Shown: piece after piece, positions 1 through 10,879 of the stretch
Layout: the number at the start of each line of letters is the position of its first letter
Position numbering within the stretch: the stretch's first letter is position 1
DNA from: Beroe forskalii
Taxonomy: Eukaryota > Ctenophora > Nuda > Beroida > Beroidae
DNA length: 64,000 nt
Direction of reading: 5' to 3'
Assembly (NCBI GenBank): GCA_011033025.1
Contig: WFMF01000158.1
Location: forward strand, 310,001 to 374,000
The notes under the pieces: model-generated
Told to the model about the DNA's origin: nothing
Databases searched by the model: none
Seen by the model: the letters and a program-made list of their open reading frames with translations, nothing else
Translations under genes and position numbers: made by a program

Positions 1-21
1 TCACCCCAGACTCCCCTACAG

Positions 22-3000
22 CGGTGAGATGAGCGTTGGAACCAGCATCGCAGACGACCAGGAAACAAAGACCATCGAACACATGAATGCTCTGAACCTG
101 AACGGCAGAACGAGCAACCCCGCCACGCCCCTCATGTGAGTGCTCTGATTGGTGATAGGTGTGCTCGTTCAATGATTGTGATGTGATTAGTTATGGTTGT
201 CTATTGTGGGTGTTTGTAGTTCAGTAATTTGGTGATCTTGGAATGTGTTTTCAGCATTTTCCTGCACGTATCAAATCAAAATTAAGTGAACGAAGCACAT
301 TTCATCACAACTTCATGATTCACGGTCACAATTCTCATCGATATTTTAAATTGATATTCCACGATTCGTCCATATTGTCCACCTTTATCAGCAATCTTGC
401 CTCTAGCACATAACCACAAACCATCGTCAGCGAAGCCAGCTGTTCCAGTGAAACCAACGTCTGCTAAAGCCCTGCCCTCATGAGTCACACTGCTGCAGAC
501 AGCCCGAACAACTGTTAAAATAGGATACAGCCCCATTAGGATTTAAGTTTTGCTCTATGGTCGAAGGTCTTGTTTACTTATTCAGTTCGGACGAGTAGGA
601 ACGGAATTAGAAAATCTTGGAAAACAATTTTAAAAGTTTACCACTTTAAATCTAAAGACCACAACCTAGGAGCAGTAGCACAGCCCAGGTCCTCAATCGA
701 TCGTCAGAAGCCAGCTGTTCAGTGAAAAAACCCCACTAACTCCCTGCCCCACTAAACAGAGCACTGCTGCAGACAGCCCCAACCCCTGTTAGTGTTAACT
801 CACCCCACCCCCTACACCAACCCCAACCCCCACCAACTCACTCAACCCCACTGATGTTAGTCCCCAAGTTTTGCACCAACTTTTAACCCCTATTCAGTTC
901 GAACGAGTACGAACTGAATTAGAAAATATTAAATGAAAATTTCAAAATTTTACCACATTAAACCTCAAAAACTCACTAACCCCCGCAGCCGCCCCAAGAC
1001 AGCCCAGGTCCCCAACGGACCCCTTTCCCTGTACACATCCAAACCCCACTCACCCCCCCACTAACTCACTAACCCCCCCCCACTTCCCCCAACTAACTCA
1101 GTAACCCTCCTTCAGCCGCCCCAAGACAGCCCAGGTCCCCAACCGGCCCCTCTTCCTGCACAACTCCCAACCCACCACTCACCCCCACTAACTCAGTAAC
1201 CCCCCTGCAGCCGCCCCAAGACAGCTCAGGTCCCCAACCGGCCCCTCTCTCTGCACACCTCCCAACCCACCACTCACCCCCACTAACCCCCCACCCCACT
1301 AACTCAATAACCACCCCCCCACTTCCCCCCACTAACCCCCACTAACTCAGTAACCCCCCGCAGCCGCCCCAAGACAGCCCAGGTCCCCAACCGGCCCCTC
1401 TCTCTACACACCTCCCAACCCACCACTCCGGAAACAGCCCGGTCCCCACGAGCTATTTCCAGTATGAGTTACAAAGTGGTGAAGCAGCAGAGCGTAGAGG
1501 ATACAGCGTCAACTGACACCGCCATGTTCACCATGCCTAAAATAGGTGGGGTAAAGAAAGGTAAACAGTGGAAGTTCTCTGTTTGAATTAAGTTCATTGA
1601 GGAGTGACGCAAAACTAAAACCTTTGGTAACTTGGTTTTTCCTGAATATTTCTTGGCATTTGCCTTTCTGTGAAAGTCAATACAACTGAACAGAACCATG
1701 TGTGTGCCCACCAATCGATCGATAAAAACGCGTATTTTTGGCACACGAGCTATGAAGAGTTAAATGACGTGCGTTGTAAAATGCGCGTCTTTATGATCAG
1801 TCCCTCCATCGATTGATGCACATATATGGGATATTTACTAGATAGTACGTGTTTGTGTTGCTAACAATGCCAACTCTCTGCAGGGAGGTCGGCACGTCAC
1901 ATAGCCTCGCAGGGCTCCCCTCAAACGGAGCATGTGTACCACGAGTACGGACCTCAGAAGGACAAACGCCGCATTCTCACAGGTACATGGGGGATTACAG
2001 ATACTCAAACTATGCAGAGTATACAGTTACTTCGCGTATTAGTCAGTTAGTCATCTGCCGGCCATGTGACGTCACCAAGCACTGCCGCGCGAAGCAAAAG
2101 ATGACGGAACCGGTGGATTTCTAATACGCAAAGTATACTCAGAATAGGGTTGTAACTGATATGGTTTTGTGTTTATTCTGTGACTAGAGATCCTCTCAAA
2201 CCATATTTTCTATAATCTAAACGATTAATATAACCCAGCTTCCTTATATAAATCCTAACTCCCGGAAATTCCACTCAGCCCCTGAGAACACCGGATACAA
2301 CACTATTCCCCGAGACCGGTCTGCCAAGAACCACAACAACCTCATCGACACTCAGAAGATTTTATCACACATTTACAAGAACCAAAACAGGAACGGAAGA
2401 ACGTACGTATCAGGAATCGTGACGGAAATTATGTCACTATTCAACCACATGAAAATTATATGATTGATCTTAAATTATTCTTGTCTAATGCATTGATTCA
2501 TGTCAATTCAAAAGCATCATAGAAATGTGTGTTAAAAGCATAGAATAGCTTTGTCTCCTTCCCCCTTTCATTGATCTAAGCCTTTTCATTCAAAAAGCTC
2601 CCGTTTTGTGGTGTTCTTGATAATCGACATTTTCTTTGCCATATCCTTTATGATTCCAGAAAATCGCTATTTCCATCTTTCCATTCTTGCTCAGTCTGAT
2701 AAATCGCTTTATACTAGTCTTCCTAAATTAAAGACTAAGAATAAAAACGATCATGAAATAATTCTTCCATTTTCAATTAACACAGACTGAATTAAATTGA
2801 ATTTTATACCCTCAATTCGTAAATCCCTCTCCAATCTGCAAAAACGGAAAAATCTGCAATTTTAGTAAGTACCGCAATTATGCCATGAAACTAACCCCAC
2901 TTCTAGTTCTTGGCATGATTTAGTCACTGGTTATTGACCACTCACCTCCCCTTTTCAGGTACGTTATCAACGGTAGGGCGGTAGCTGACACCCCCGACCC

Positions 3001-6000
3001 TAACCCTCCCACTCCACAAAACCACGTGGTTGCGCGTAAGACGCCCGCCGCCGACACCCACTCCACACCCTCCGAGCACCTCCGCAAAACTCCTGAGGCG
3101 GGGCGGCGCCCGCCGCACTCTGCGAACTACGTGCAGCGGAAGATGAGCGCGCCGTGCAAGAACAACAGCGGGGGTTACGAGGGGAAGCCTCGGTATTACA
3201 CGGCGGGGAAAAGGACGGGGGAGCTCAAGATAGACACCAGTACCAGGTAAATGGGAGGGGGGTTGCAAACACCAGTACCAGGTCAAGAGGGGGGGTTACA
3301 ACCACCAGTACTAGGTATAGAGGGGATGGAGTTGCAAGGTTTACCAGGGTGTCAGCTCTTCACCTCCCAAGGGGAGAGGGGTCACATTATAAAATTCTGA
3401 GGTGTCAATTCTACCCCTCTAACAGAGGAGGGGGAGTTGACAGTGTCAAATTTTTCTCCCCCACCCCCTAAATGACGGGGGATCATTCTGTCAACGAGCT
3501 GGTTACCTTTCAAGCTTTTTCATCCAATTACATTTCACCGCTACAGAGAACCTTCCGTTTGAATTACCTCAATATCTGGGGTGTTTTGACTTTGAGGGGT
3601 TTTGACGCAGCTGGTTTTGAATGCTGACCCAGCTCAGACTCCGTTTCAGTGACACCAACAAGTCTACACCCAAAACCCCGAACCCCAAGTCCGCCCTGAC
3701 TCGGCTGGTGGAAGAGAAATACATTGACCACAAGCACAAACACGCGTGGAGCTTCAAAAGCGACAGGAGAAAATCCGAAGACACCCTCAGGTGAGGGGGA
3801 ATAGCAAGAGTGTTGTTGTGTTTGCGCCACTTGATATTTTCAGACATTTCTGGTCCCACAGTATGAGTATGACCTATCGTGATTAAAGTGATATCACCCC
3901 CCTCTCAGTTGGGTTTTTAGGGATGTTGTTGTGTTTTTGCGCCACTCAATCTTTTCAGATATTTCCCACGGTGTGATATCGTGATTTTAGATTTAAGTAT
4001 AAGTCATATCTCCCCTCTCAGCTGGGCCACAAGTAGGTCACGGCAGAGTAAAGCTGACAAGAATAACCCCGAACTACCCAACATAACTCAGAAGGCATGT
4101 GCCTCCCAAGTCAGCAAGGTTAGTTTTGATATGTTCTTAAAATTACAGGCCTCTTCAGAAGTAAGCTAGTTAGCTCTAGGTATTTTGATGGATCCTTTTA
4201 TTCCAAGTGTGATGAAACAGGTGCTGTAACAAGTAAGTTTGAACCCCAAAACACCCCCCCATTCCTACTTAACTTGACGGCTGACGCTCTGACAATGACT
4301 CATTTTTCCCATTTGCCTGACACATTCCCACTTTGACACATTCCTCCTATTCCCAGTTCCCACTTTGCCTGAACCCCCCTCCCCCCTCGTTATCCAGCAT
4401 AATTTCTTGTATATTTTAGTACCCATCCTTCAGGCTGAGATTTGGAGTCTGAAATAAGGTGAAATTTCTTTGACGAAGAAATGAAACTTTTGTTGAAAGA
4501 ATCATTGCAAAAAAAACATGTTTATTACACAAAAATTTGGTAAGATGAAACACCTTTACGTGAATCTGTAAATGCAACATTTTTGAAGAAAAAGCTCAAA
4601 TCTAAATTTAATACAGTCATTTTCTCTTGCAAGTTAACAGTTCATGTTGAGGCTAGAGTGACCGGGACTATGTTTTGGGCTGCCTCCGTACGGTTTATAT
4701 TTCAGATAACACATTCGGCTGTTCAGATTGTAGGAGATGGCCGCGCAACTTCTTGTGTCCCTGCAAAACTGCTCACACTGGCTGAAATCGTTTAATATAC
4801 GTTGACTGATATCTGCTTTGTCGTAGTCTGTATTGTCAGCTCTGCAAGATTGGTCCGACGTGTTGTTACAGTTCATGTTCATGCTTGTCTTTGCGACTGC
4901 CAAATAAGGTCCGTCGTATCCTCCCTCTATGCTTTTTAGCCAGCATTCTTGATATTTCTCCCTGTAAGTTGAAATCAAATCTCTCTGTCTTGTTAAAGAG
5001 CCATCGAATTGAACATTCTCGATTTTTTAAATTTACAAATCTCTTCGTTTACACAAATAATTTGTATTTAATGTGGCTGACAGCACAGAGAAAATTATTA
5101 ATGATTATTTTAGACTTATAAACTTACATAAAAGTAAAGGATTTACAGTCGGGCAAATCTTTGCAAGCACTGTAGCAAGACTCAAGCCTTGCTGTAGGAT
5201 GAAGGAGCTTTATGTCCTGTCCAGGAAAATCCACTCCAAATCTTACACACTGTGCGTCAAAAGCAAACCCACTGGTTAAGGAAAGTACAACAACCAACGA
5301 CTTTATCGCAAACATCACTGTGGGGTTAGCAGCTATCAAATAAGGCCGGAGAAAATAAATGTGGTTTGTTTGAATGGTTATTATGATTTATATGTTGTCG
5401 GTGGGTGGAGAATTATCGTGATTAATGCTTACTCAAAGTAAGTATTGCCCTTCAAACGCCCTCACAGTCGCATTCAGAACAATAGATTCTTGGGACGCTT
5501 ATCAGGTGGTATCGGAAAATAGCAGCTCAACCAATGAAAAGCTCGGAAAATAGCAGATCGACCAATGAAAAGCTTGGAAAATAGCAGCTCAACCAATGAA
5601 AAGCTCGGAAAATAGCAGATCGACCAATGAAAAGCTTGGAAAAAAGCAGCTCAACCAATGAAAAGCTCGGAAATTAGCAGATCGATCAATGAAAAGCTCG
5701 GAAAATAGGAGCTCAACCAATGAAAAGCTCGGAAAATAGCAGCTCAACCAATGAAAAGCTCGGAAAATAGCAGATCGTCCAATGAAAAGCTTGGAAAATA
5801 GCAGCTCAACCAATGAAAAGCTCGGAAAATAGCAGCTCAACCAATGAAAAGCTCGGAAAATAGCAGATCGACCAATGAAAAACTCGGAAAATAGCAGATC
5901 GACCAATGAAAAGCTTGGAAAATAGCAGCTCAACCAATGAAAAGCTCGGAAAATAGCAGATCGACCAATGAAAAGCTTGGAAAATAGCAGATCGACGAAT

Positions 6001-7218
6001 GAAAAGCTTGGAAAATAGCATATCGACCAATTAAATGAAAAGCTCGCCCACATTGTAAGAACGTGTGAGTTAAGTGTAAGATGAGCAGAGGTGAAGAAGG
6101 AGCTTCAGGAAGACGAGAAGACGATTATATGTAAATATTAAATACTGCGAGGAGTAGAAGTTAAGCTTAGCTCTTGAACTTGCATTTTTATCTTAAATCA
6201 TATCCAGCGATTAGGAAAGTGCTACTTTTTCGCTTCAGTACAATGTAGAACGTGTGTTCTTATCAGTGATGAGGTCAATTTTAATCAGGTGTGCTTCAAG
6301 TGATGTCTATATACCTGGTGGTGTCAAACGTCACTGGTACTTTCGTATAAGCATTCCGATCATCGGTATGCTTGATTGGGTACTGATTGGTGTCAGAGAG
6401 GTCTGTGGCTATATATAAGGAAGACCGGACAGACAGATATATATTTATTTATTTATTTATTAATTTATATATGAGGAAGAATTATAAGTAGTAAGATGAG
6501 TAGAGAAACCTTGGAGTAAACGAAGTATTAACAATTGCACTAATGAAGGGTTTAGTAACGAGTAAAAAGTGCAAACCGTAATATCACACACGAATGGCTG
6601 AAGGCCCGAGGGTGTAATATCGGCTATCGCCTCTGGATTAAAAACTGAGGCCGAAGGCCGAGGTTTTTATTGCAGAGGTTTGAACTTTTTACGAGTTATT
6701 AAACTGAATTATCATTATGCACCGACCTTACTCGTAAAAAATGGGATATTTTCAAACACAAGGAAATGTTTTAAACTATGATATGAAGGTACAACTGGCT
6801 CTTCTGTGCGAAATTAATCGATATGCACTGTTCCACTGCACCGTAATAAATTATAATGGACTAGAGTGCGTAATAAATCGGGATTTCAGCACTACTGCAG
6901 TTCGTAATAATTTATTACGAATGGTACACTGACACTTTGCCTGACACACTCCCCCTATTCCCACTCTGACACATTCCTCCTGTTCCCACTTTGACAAATT
7001 CCCCCTGTTCCCACTTTGACACATTCCCCCTGTTCCCACTTTGACAAACTCCCCCAATTCCCACTTCGACACACTCCTCCTGTTCCCACTTTTACACATT
7101 CCCCCTGTTCTCACTTTGACTCATTCCTCCTATTCCCACTTTGACACACTCCCCTCAGCAACTCCATCTTCTCCGGCAAAGGTTGCAGCAAGCTCGAGAG
7201 GAGTACAACGTCAAGTGA
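22..7218 (+). CDS. Uncharacterised basic low-complexity protein, last eight exons (5' end outside window)
   Basis: I do not recognise this protein. Eight exons join in one frame with consistent phases and GT/AG borders: 22-135 (could begin upstream, since the frame is open to base 2), 1463-1545, 1884-1982, 2279-2402, 2959-3246, 3650-3790, 4022-4118, 7159-7218 (stop TGA 7216-7218). The product has at least 335 residues and is rich in Ser, Pro, Asn, Lys and Arg, with runs such as STPKTPNPKSALTRLVEEKY. It ends in a short helical segment, LHLLRQRLQQAREEYN, that could form a coiled coil. There is no signal peptide or membrane segment in the visible part, so it is probably cytoplasmic or nuclear and largely disordered (inference). 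Exon 5 is unusually GC-rich. The last intron (4119-7158) is 3 kb and carries another gene on the opposite strand. The exon chain is well supported; function is unknown. Confidence 0.72.
282..510 (-). other. Possible terminal exon of an unknown gene or pseudogene, antisense in intron
   Basis: On the minus strand an open frame follows a TTTTAACAG acceptor-like site near 511 and runs about 75 codons to a stop at 282, with a protein-like composition (segments ALADVGFTGTAGFADDGLW and CARGKIADKGGQYGRIVEY). I cannot name a family. A decayed direct copy of the same segment follows at about 700-780. It lies in the first visible intron of the eight-exon gene. It may be a captured exon, an old pseudogene or chance. 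Confidence 0.25.
405..962 (+). repeat. Direct duplication of about 250 bp within intron
   Basis: Sequence at about 405-655 (CATCGTCAGCGAAGCCAGCTG through the TTCAGTTCGG-ACGAGTA and GAATTAGAAAAT blocks) recurs at about 700-962 in the same order. The second copy is invaded by C-rich sequence. It explains no coding function. Confidence 0.6.
963..1440 (+). repeat. C-rich tandem repeat abutting exon 2
   Basis: Units built on CCGCCCCAAGACAGCCCAGG followed by CCCCAACCGGCCCCTC and CCCACTAACTCA recur at about 988, 1107, 1211 and 1366, spaced 104-155 bp. The array runs almost to the acceptor of exon 2 at 1462, and its last partial unit forms the pyrimidine-rich tract in front of that exon. Confidence 0.7.
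4318..4392 (+). repeat. Short block of TGACACATTCCCACTT minisatellite
   Basis: Two to three units of the same 25-26 bp sequence that forms the array at 6925-7150. The two blocks bracket the nested PAN-repeat gene and its minisatellite in the same intron, in the same orientation. Confidence 0.65.
4521..4526 (-). promoter_or_regulatory. Candidate polyadenylation signal for the PAN-repeat gene
   Basis: AATAAA on the minus strand, 108 bp beyond the stop codon at 4634. Confidence 0.45.
4634..5315 (-). CDS. Small secreted protein with two PAN/Apple-like repeats
   Basis: Two exons: 5315-5128 and 4961-4634, joined by a GTAAGT donor and ACTTACAG acceptor in phase 2; about 171 residues. The ATG at 5315 was chosen because it opens a clear signal peptide (MFAIKSLVVVLSLTSGFAF). 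Two Cys-rich repeats follow, residues about 23-95 and 100-170. Each has the PAN/Apple-like spacing C...C...C...C, with CYSACKDLPDCKSFTF in the first and CEQFCRDTRSCAAISYN in the second. Both end in the same tail, S-M/L-N-M-N-C, so the protein arose by internal duplication. PAN domains bind protein or carbohydrate outside the cell; a lectin- or matrix-like role is inference. The whole gene lies inside the last intron of the eight-exon gene on the opposite strand. Confidence 0.75.
5519..6036 (+). repeat. 30-bp minisatellite, about 17 units
   Basis: Tandem units of about 30 bp with core GACCAATGAAAAGCTCGGAA and AATAGCAG. The position before CCAATGAAAA alternates between CTCAA and GATCGA. Each unit holds a CCAAT word. 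It lies 5' of the PAN-repeat gene (about 200 bp upstream of its ATG). Long antisense frames across it are an artefact of a unit length divisible by three. Confidence 0.9.
6537..6722 (+). mobile_element. MITE-like inverted-repeat element
   Basis: Terminal inverted repeats: TTTAGTAACGAGTAAAAAGT at 6551 and its imperfect reverse complement, GAACTTTTTACGAGTTATTA, at about 6681. The centre is GC-rich (GAGGCCGAAGGCCGAG). About 185 bp, no coding capacity. I see no clear target-site duplication. Confidence 0.5.
6925..7150 (+). repeat. 25-26 bp minisatellite CCCACTTTGACACATTCC
   Basis: About eight units with core CCCACTTTGACACATTCCCC and TGTT/TATT variants. It ends at the acceptor of the terminal exon (7159) and supplies its pyrimidine tract. 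The same unit occurs at 4318-4392 at the other end of the intron. Confidence 0.85.
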
Positions 7219-7435
7219 CGTCACGGACAATGACGTCACCAACTGTTCCCTGTTCACTCCGTCGTGTTCTCATGTCACGTGGTCTGAAGTCACATGATCT
7301 AGTTATATCACGTGACCTAGTGATATCACGTGACCTACACAGGATCGCTCTGTTCGTGTTACTTGTTAGGGGGTTTAGTCGAAACAATAGGAGTTCAATT
7401 GGAAACCCTGTTCCTTTTGAAGGTTCCTCGTCACC

Positions 7436-7441
7436 AATAAA
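7436..7441 (+). promoter_or_regulatory. Candidate polyadenylation signal AATAAA
   Basis: AATAAA lies 218 bp after the stop codon of the eight-exon gene, a normal 3' UTR distance. Position and motif only. Confidence 0.45.
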
Positions 7442-8533
7442 CATCAGAAAATGTGGAAAACGTAGATTCTAAATTCGAAGAAAAAGATCAAATGCCTCGT
7501 ATAACTGAAGAAGACTGCTAATTCCAGATGTATTATGACAGAAGAATTACTAACTTTTTGGGATGTTCGTTTAGAGTTTTATGTTCATACTGGACTAATA
7601 TCTGTTATCACATTGGTTCCTACATTAGAATTGAGTGGGTGCCGATCAAGCAATTAGTCATTAAAATGTCTTTTATCTCATTTAAGGTCTTTTACCATGG
7701 AGCCTAGTTGCATAGCAAGTGTGTTGTTTGATTTGGATTGAAGTATTTGTCTATTTGATGTTTTCATTATCATTGATATTATGTTATTTGTATATTTCTA
7801 ATGTGATATGTTTTTACTAGGCGATTAACTTAACGAAAACCTGAGGGTAGTTTAATGATTACCATCCTGAGGATTTGCTGCTCTTTTAGGAATTTCTACA
7901 GATAGAACCACGTCCCAATGGCCTATGCTAGAAATAATGATAACATTGATTTGCTACCACGAAGAAGCTATGTTATGGAAATTGCAATAACATCACAGAA
8001 ATTAAAATTAAATGTGAACTGTGATGTTAAATTCTTAGTTTACGCGCCTTGGCCCAGTGCCAACCCACAACAGTCTCCTCAGCTTCTAGGATTTTACCAT
8101 GTTATTAGTATTATATTAGTGTTGTACGTTCCAAGTCGCTGTATATGTGTAAATAGCAAGAGTTAGTTCATAGTTATTATTTGAAATGTACGTGAGATTG
8201 TCCAAAATGATGTTGATTATAATTATATGGATATAATTCAAAAACTAAAATCTTGTTTGATTTTATTTGCAGTCGTAACACCAAGCGTAGCCGTAGTGTT
8301 TTTAATCTGATCACAATTACAAATTATAACCCATATATTATATCTGTGCACACTGCACATGCTTGATGTACATGCATCAATCGACTTTGAAACCTAACTA
8401 AAGCCCTTCATAAATTTTATTAGATTTTATAATTTTAGCCGAGACACGTAGAGTAGAGACATAAAAGTGATTAAGTGATTAAGTTGCGAAAATTGTTCCT
8501 AAAGCCGGCCGCATTGCCAGGCGTTGTCTGCTT
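7442..8533. other. Intergenic, AT-rich, no feature recognised
   Basis: No open frame with coding character, no repeat and no RNA gene could be recognised here. Short frames such as the one near 7918-8166 have no family resemblance that I can see. Confidence 0.4.
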
Positions 8534-9090
8534 GATCCTATTTGCTAAACACGTATATCCCTGTCTGCGTTGCCGCGCGGCGCGCTTCACGTAGGAAAGC
8601 GCGGCGCGCGTACGCACACCTATGCGGGCTTAGGAAGCGCGCGCCACGACTCGCAGAGTTTAAAATTTGAAATAATGGGTCTGACGACGTCAGACAACAC
8701 TCGAGCGCGCGTTTCTAAGCTAAGCCCCCATAAGTGTACGTTCTGCGAGGAAGTGCGGCGCGTTGCTGAACCCTGTTTGCGTTTGCGTTGTGCGGTGCGT
8801 ACACACATGACACACCTATGCCGCGGGCTTAAGTGTTAGGAGCGCGCCGCGCAACGCTAACAGGGATACATATGTTTAAATGTTAAAGCAATCGCGCGCG
8901 CCTTATTTTGCGCGCACGAATGTCAAAGTATTGCAATTGCGTAATGTAATTGAAAATTGCCAAATTTTCACATTGCAGCAACGAATAACATTTCATTTCC
9001 TAAAAGCTTGTCTTTCCTAAGCCCGCATAGGTGTGTGTATGCGCCGTGCGCAACCCACACAGAGATATACGTGTTTAGCAAAGCTTGTCT
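8534..9090 (+). mobile_element. GC-rich inverted-repeat element with CGCGCG blocks
   Basis: The ends pair: TTTGCTAAACACGTATAT at about 8540 matches the reverse complement of ATATACGTGTTTAGCAAA near 9065-9082. Internal words repeat in both orientations: CACACCTATGCGGGCTTAG near 8617 against CTAAGCCCGCATAGGTGTG near 9017, and GCGCGCCGCGCAACGC. The element is rich in CpG against an AT-rich background. Non-autonomous, class unknown. Confidence 0.55.
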
Positions 9091-9168
9091 AAACATTTGA
9101 AGGGCGTGAAAAATCTTTGGTGATCAAAAACAAATGAAAACAAAGCATTTTGGTCTGTTTCAGTACAT

Positions 9169-9700
9169 TTGGACCTTATGAAATATGAAGTTATTCCAAA
9201 AGTGCCACTTTATTGTGTCCAAATTTGGAATACAAGTATTTGTCATGGAAATTGGTCAATCATTTTAGAGCTCGAATCTATACAGCGTAGATTTACTAGA
9301 TTAGTTAATGATATTGGCCTTCTACCATATAGTGAACGTTTGAAGAAACTTAATCTTACAACTCTAGGTGAAAGAAGATTAAGAGGAGATCTAATTGAGA
9401 CATATAAAATCTTAAATGGTAAAGTTCAATATGGAGCCAATTTATTTAGACTTAGTAGGTCAAAAAGAACATTTTATATCAAATTGATCATTCTAACGAC
9501 TCTAATGTTCGTAATTTGAGGGCACATTTTCTACCTGAAAGGGCGTAATTACTGGAACATTTTACCTGACTATGTAAAGTTCTCTGATGATGTTAATTCA
9601 TTTAAGGGGCAACTTAGAAGCTTTTTAAGAAAGAGTGTTCACATGAGAACTTTAACAATTATTGGCATGTTTCTAATTTGATATTAGATAAGATTGAAGG
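9169..9700 (+). pseudogene. LINE fragment, end of reverse transcriptase ORF
   Basis: The translated frame to 9519 has the C-terminal signature of CR1/L2-type LINE ORFs: QRRFTRLV, LPYSERLKKLNL, TTLGERRLRGDLIETYKIL. Past 9519 the similarity continues in other frames (WNIL, PDYVKFSDDVNSFKGQL-like) with stops and indels. No catalytic domain remains. A 5'-truncated, decayed copy. Confidence 0.75.
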
Positions 9701-9770
9701 GAAAATTACCTAGAAAATAAATTGAAGTTTAATAACTTTTTGATGGAGAATAAGTTTGTGGCAAAAGGAA

Positions 9771-10879
9771 GGGAATAAACACTTATGTAAAACCAAGTAA
9801 TATCATGTGATTTTTTTCATTTATTTGGTGACCTATTTATTTCCTATTTATTCATGATATGTCCAGCTGAGTAGCATTTCTACTATTATAGCATTTTCTA
9901 GCTATCCTGGTATTTGCTTATTAAACTTGTTCATTTTGTTTCAGTATTCCTTATTACTATTATCCAGGAATTTGCTAACAATTTAATTCATTAATTTATT
10001 ATTATTTATTTTCAAGCAAATTCTATTTGACCAACTATTTATTTAATCATGTAAAAATTTTATGGTATAAGAGATACAAAAGTTGTGAGTATTTACTTAT
10101 TTTGGACACCTTGGATATAAGGTGTGGAAACGAAGGATGAAGTCTATTAGCTAATTTTTATAGAATGAATCGAGTTATTTTATAGTAAAATCATTATATT
10201 ATATTATTATATTTTTTGAAACACAAGCTGTTTCCGTGTTCTATAGGGGCGACTTTTGCCCTTTTGAAACAGCAGCTGTTCTAGTGTTCTATAGGGGTCA
10301 ATTTGGCCTTTTTGGAACACCTGGACTGTTCCAAAAGGGCCAAATGAAAAATAGCTATCAAATAGGCGAATCAAACATATGACTATTTTCAATTGACCCT
10401 TTTGGAACCCAGTACTAAACCAATGCTCCTTTAGATTTCTCCTTAAGTATTTTTTAAACCATGGTTGTAATTTGGCAATTAAAATTGGGATGTTCCACTT
10501 TAAATGATCTCGCCATTCAACCCTTCTCTTTGCCTGACCCCTTCCTATCCCTATAAACTTTATTGAGCACCATAACAAAAACTGTAACCCAGACTCTAAT
10601 TTAACATAGAGGTGAAATCTTCACCTCCATTATTGTACAAAGTGCTGTGAGATCAATTTTGAGGGTATAATCTTTTCAAATAGCTTCAGAAATTGGAACT
10701 CATTTGCAAAACTGAAATGAAATCTAATAAGAATTTAAGTAAAACTATATAGACTTGTATTCCCCTGACTGTATGATACATTATATCAGGCACAAATTTT
10801 ACCTTTACAAATGGTTAATTAGGACTATTGTTATACAAAATCATATACTGATGCATTCTTATCTTTCTCAAGTAGTGAA
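9771..10879. other. AT-rich intergenic sequence upstream of OPLAH with short repeated motif
   Basis: Between about 10210 and 10410 the words TTTTGGAAC, GTGTTCTATAGGGG and their reverse complements recur three or four times, giving a local imperfect inverted repeat. The rest shows no gene. It should hold the OPLAH promoter, but I recognise no promoter element. Confidence 0.4.

Noticed and set aside
5519-6036. CRISPR-like array of 30-bp repeats
   Set aside because: There are no unique spacers; units are contiguous, and the genome is animal.
5589-6053. 154-codon minus-strand frame with Phe-Ser-Leu-Val-Asp repeats
   Set aside because: Artefact of the 30-bp minisatellite.
8570-8839. 89-codon frame in the CGCGCG-rich region
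   Set aside because: It lies within an inverted-repeat element and its length follows from GC richness.
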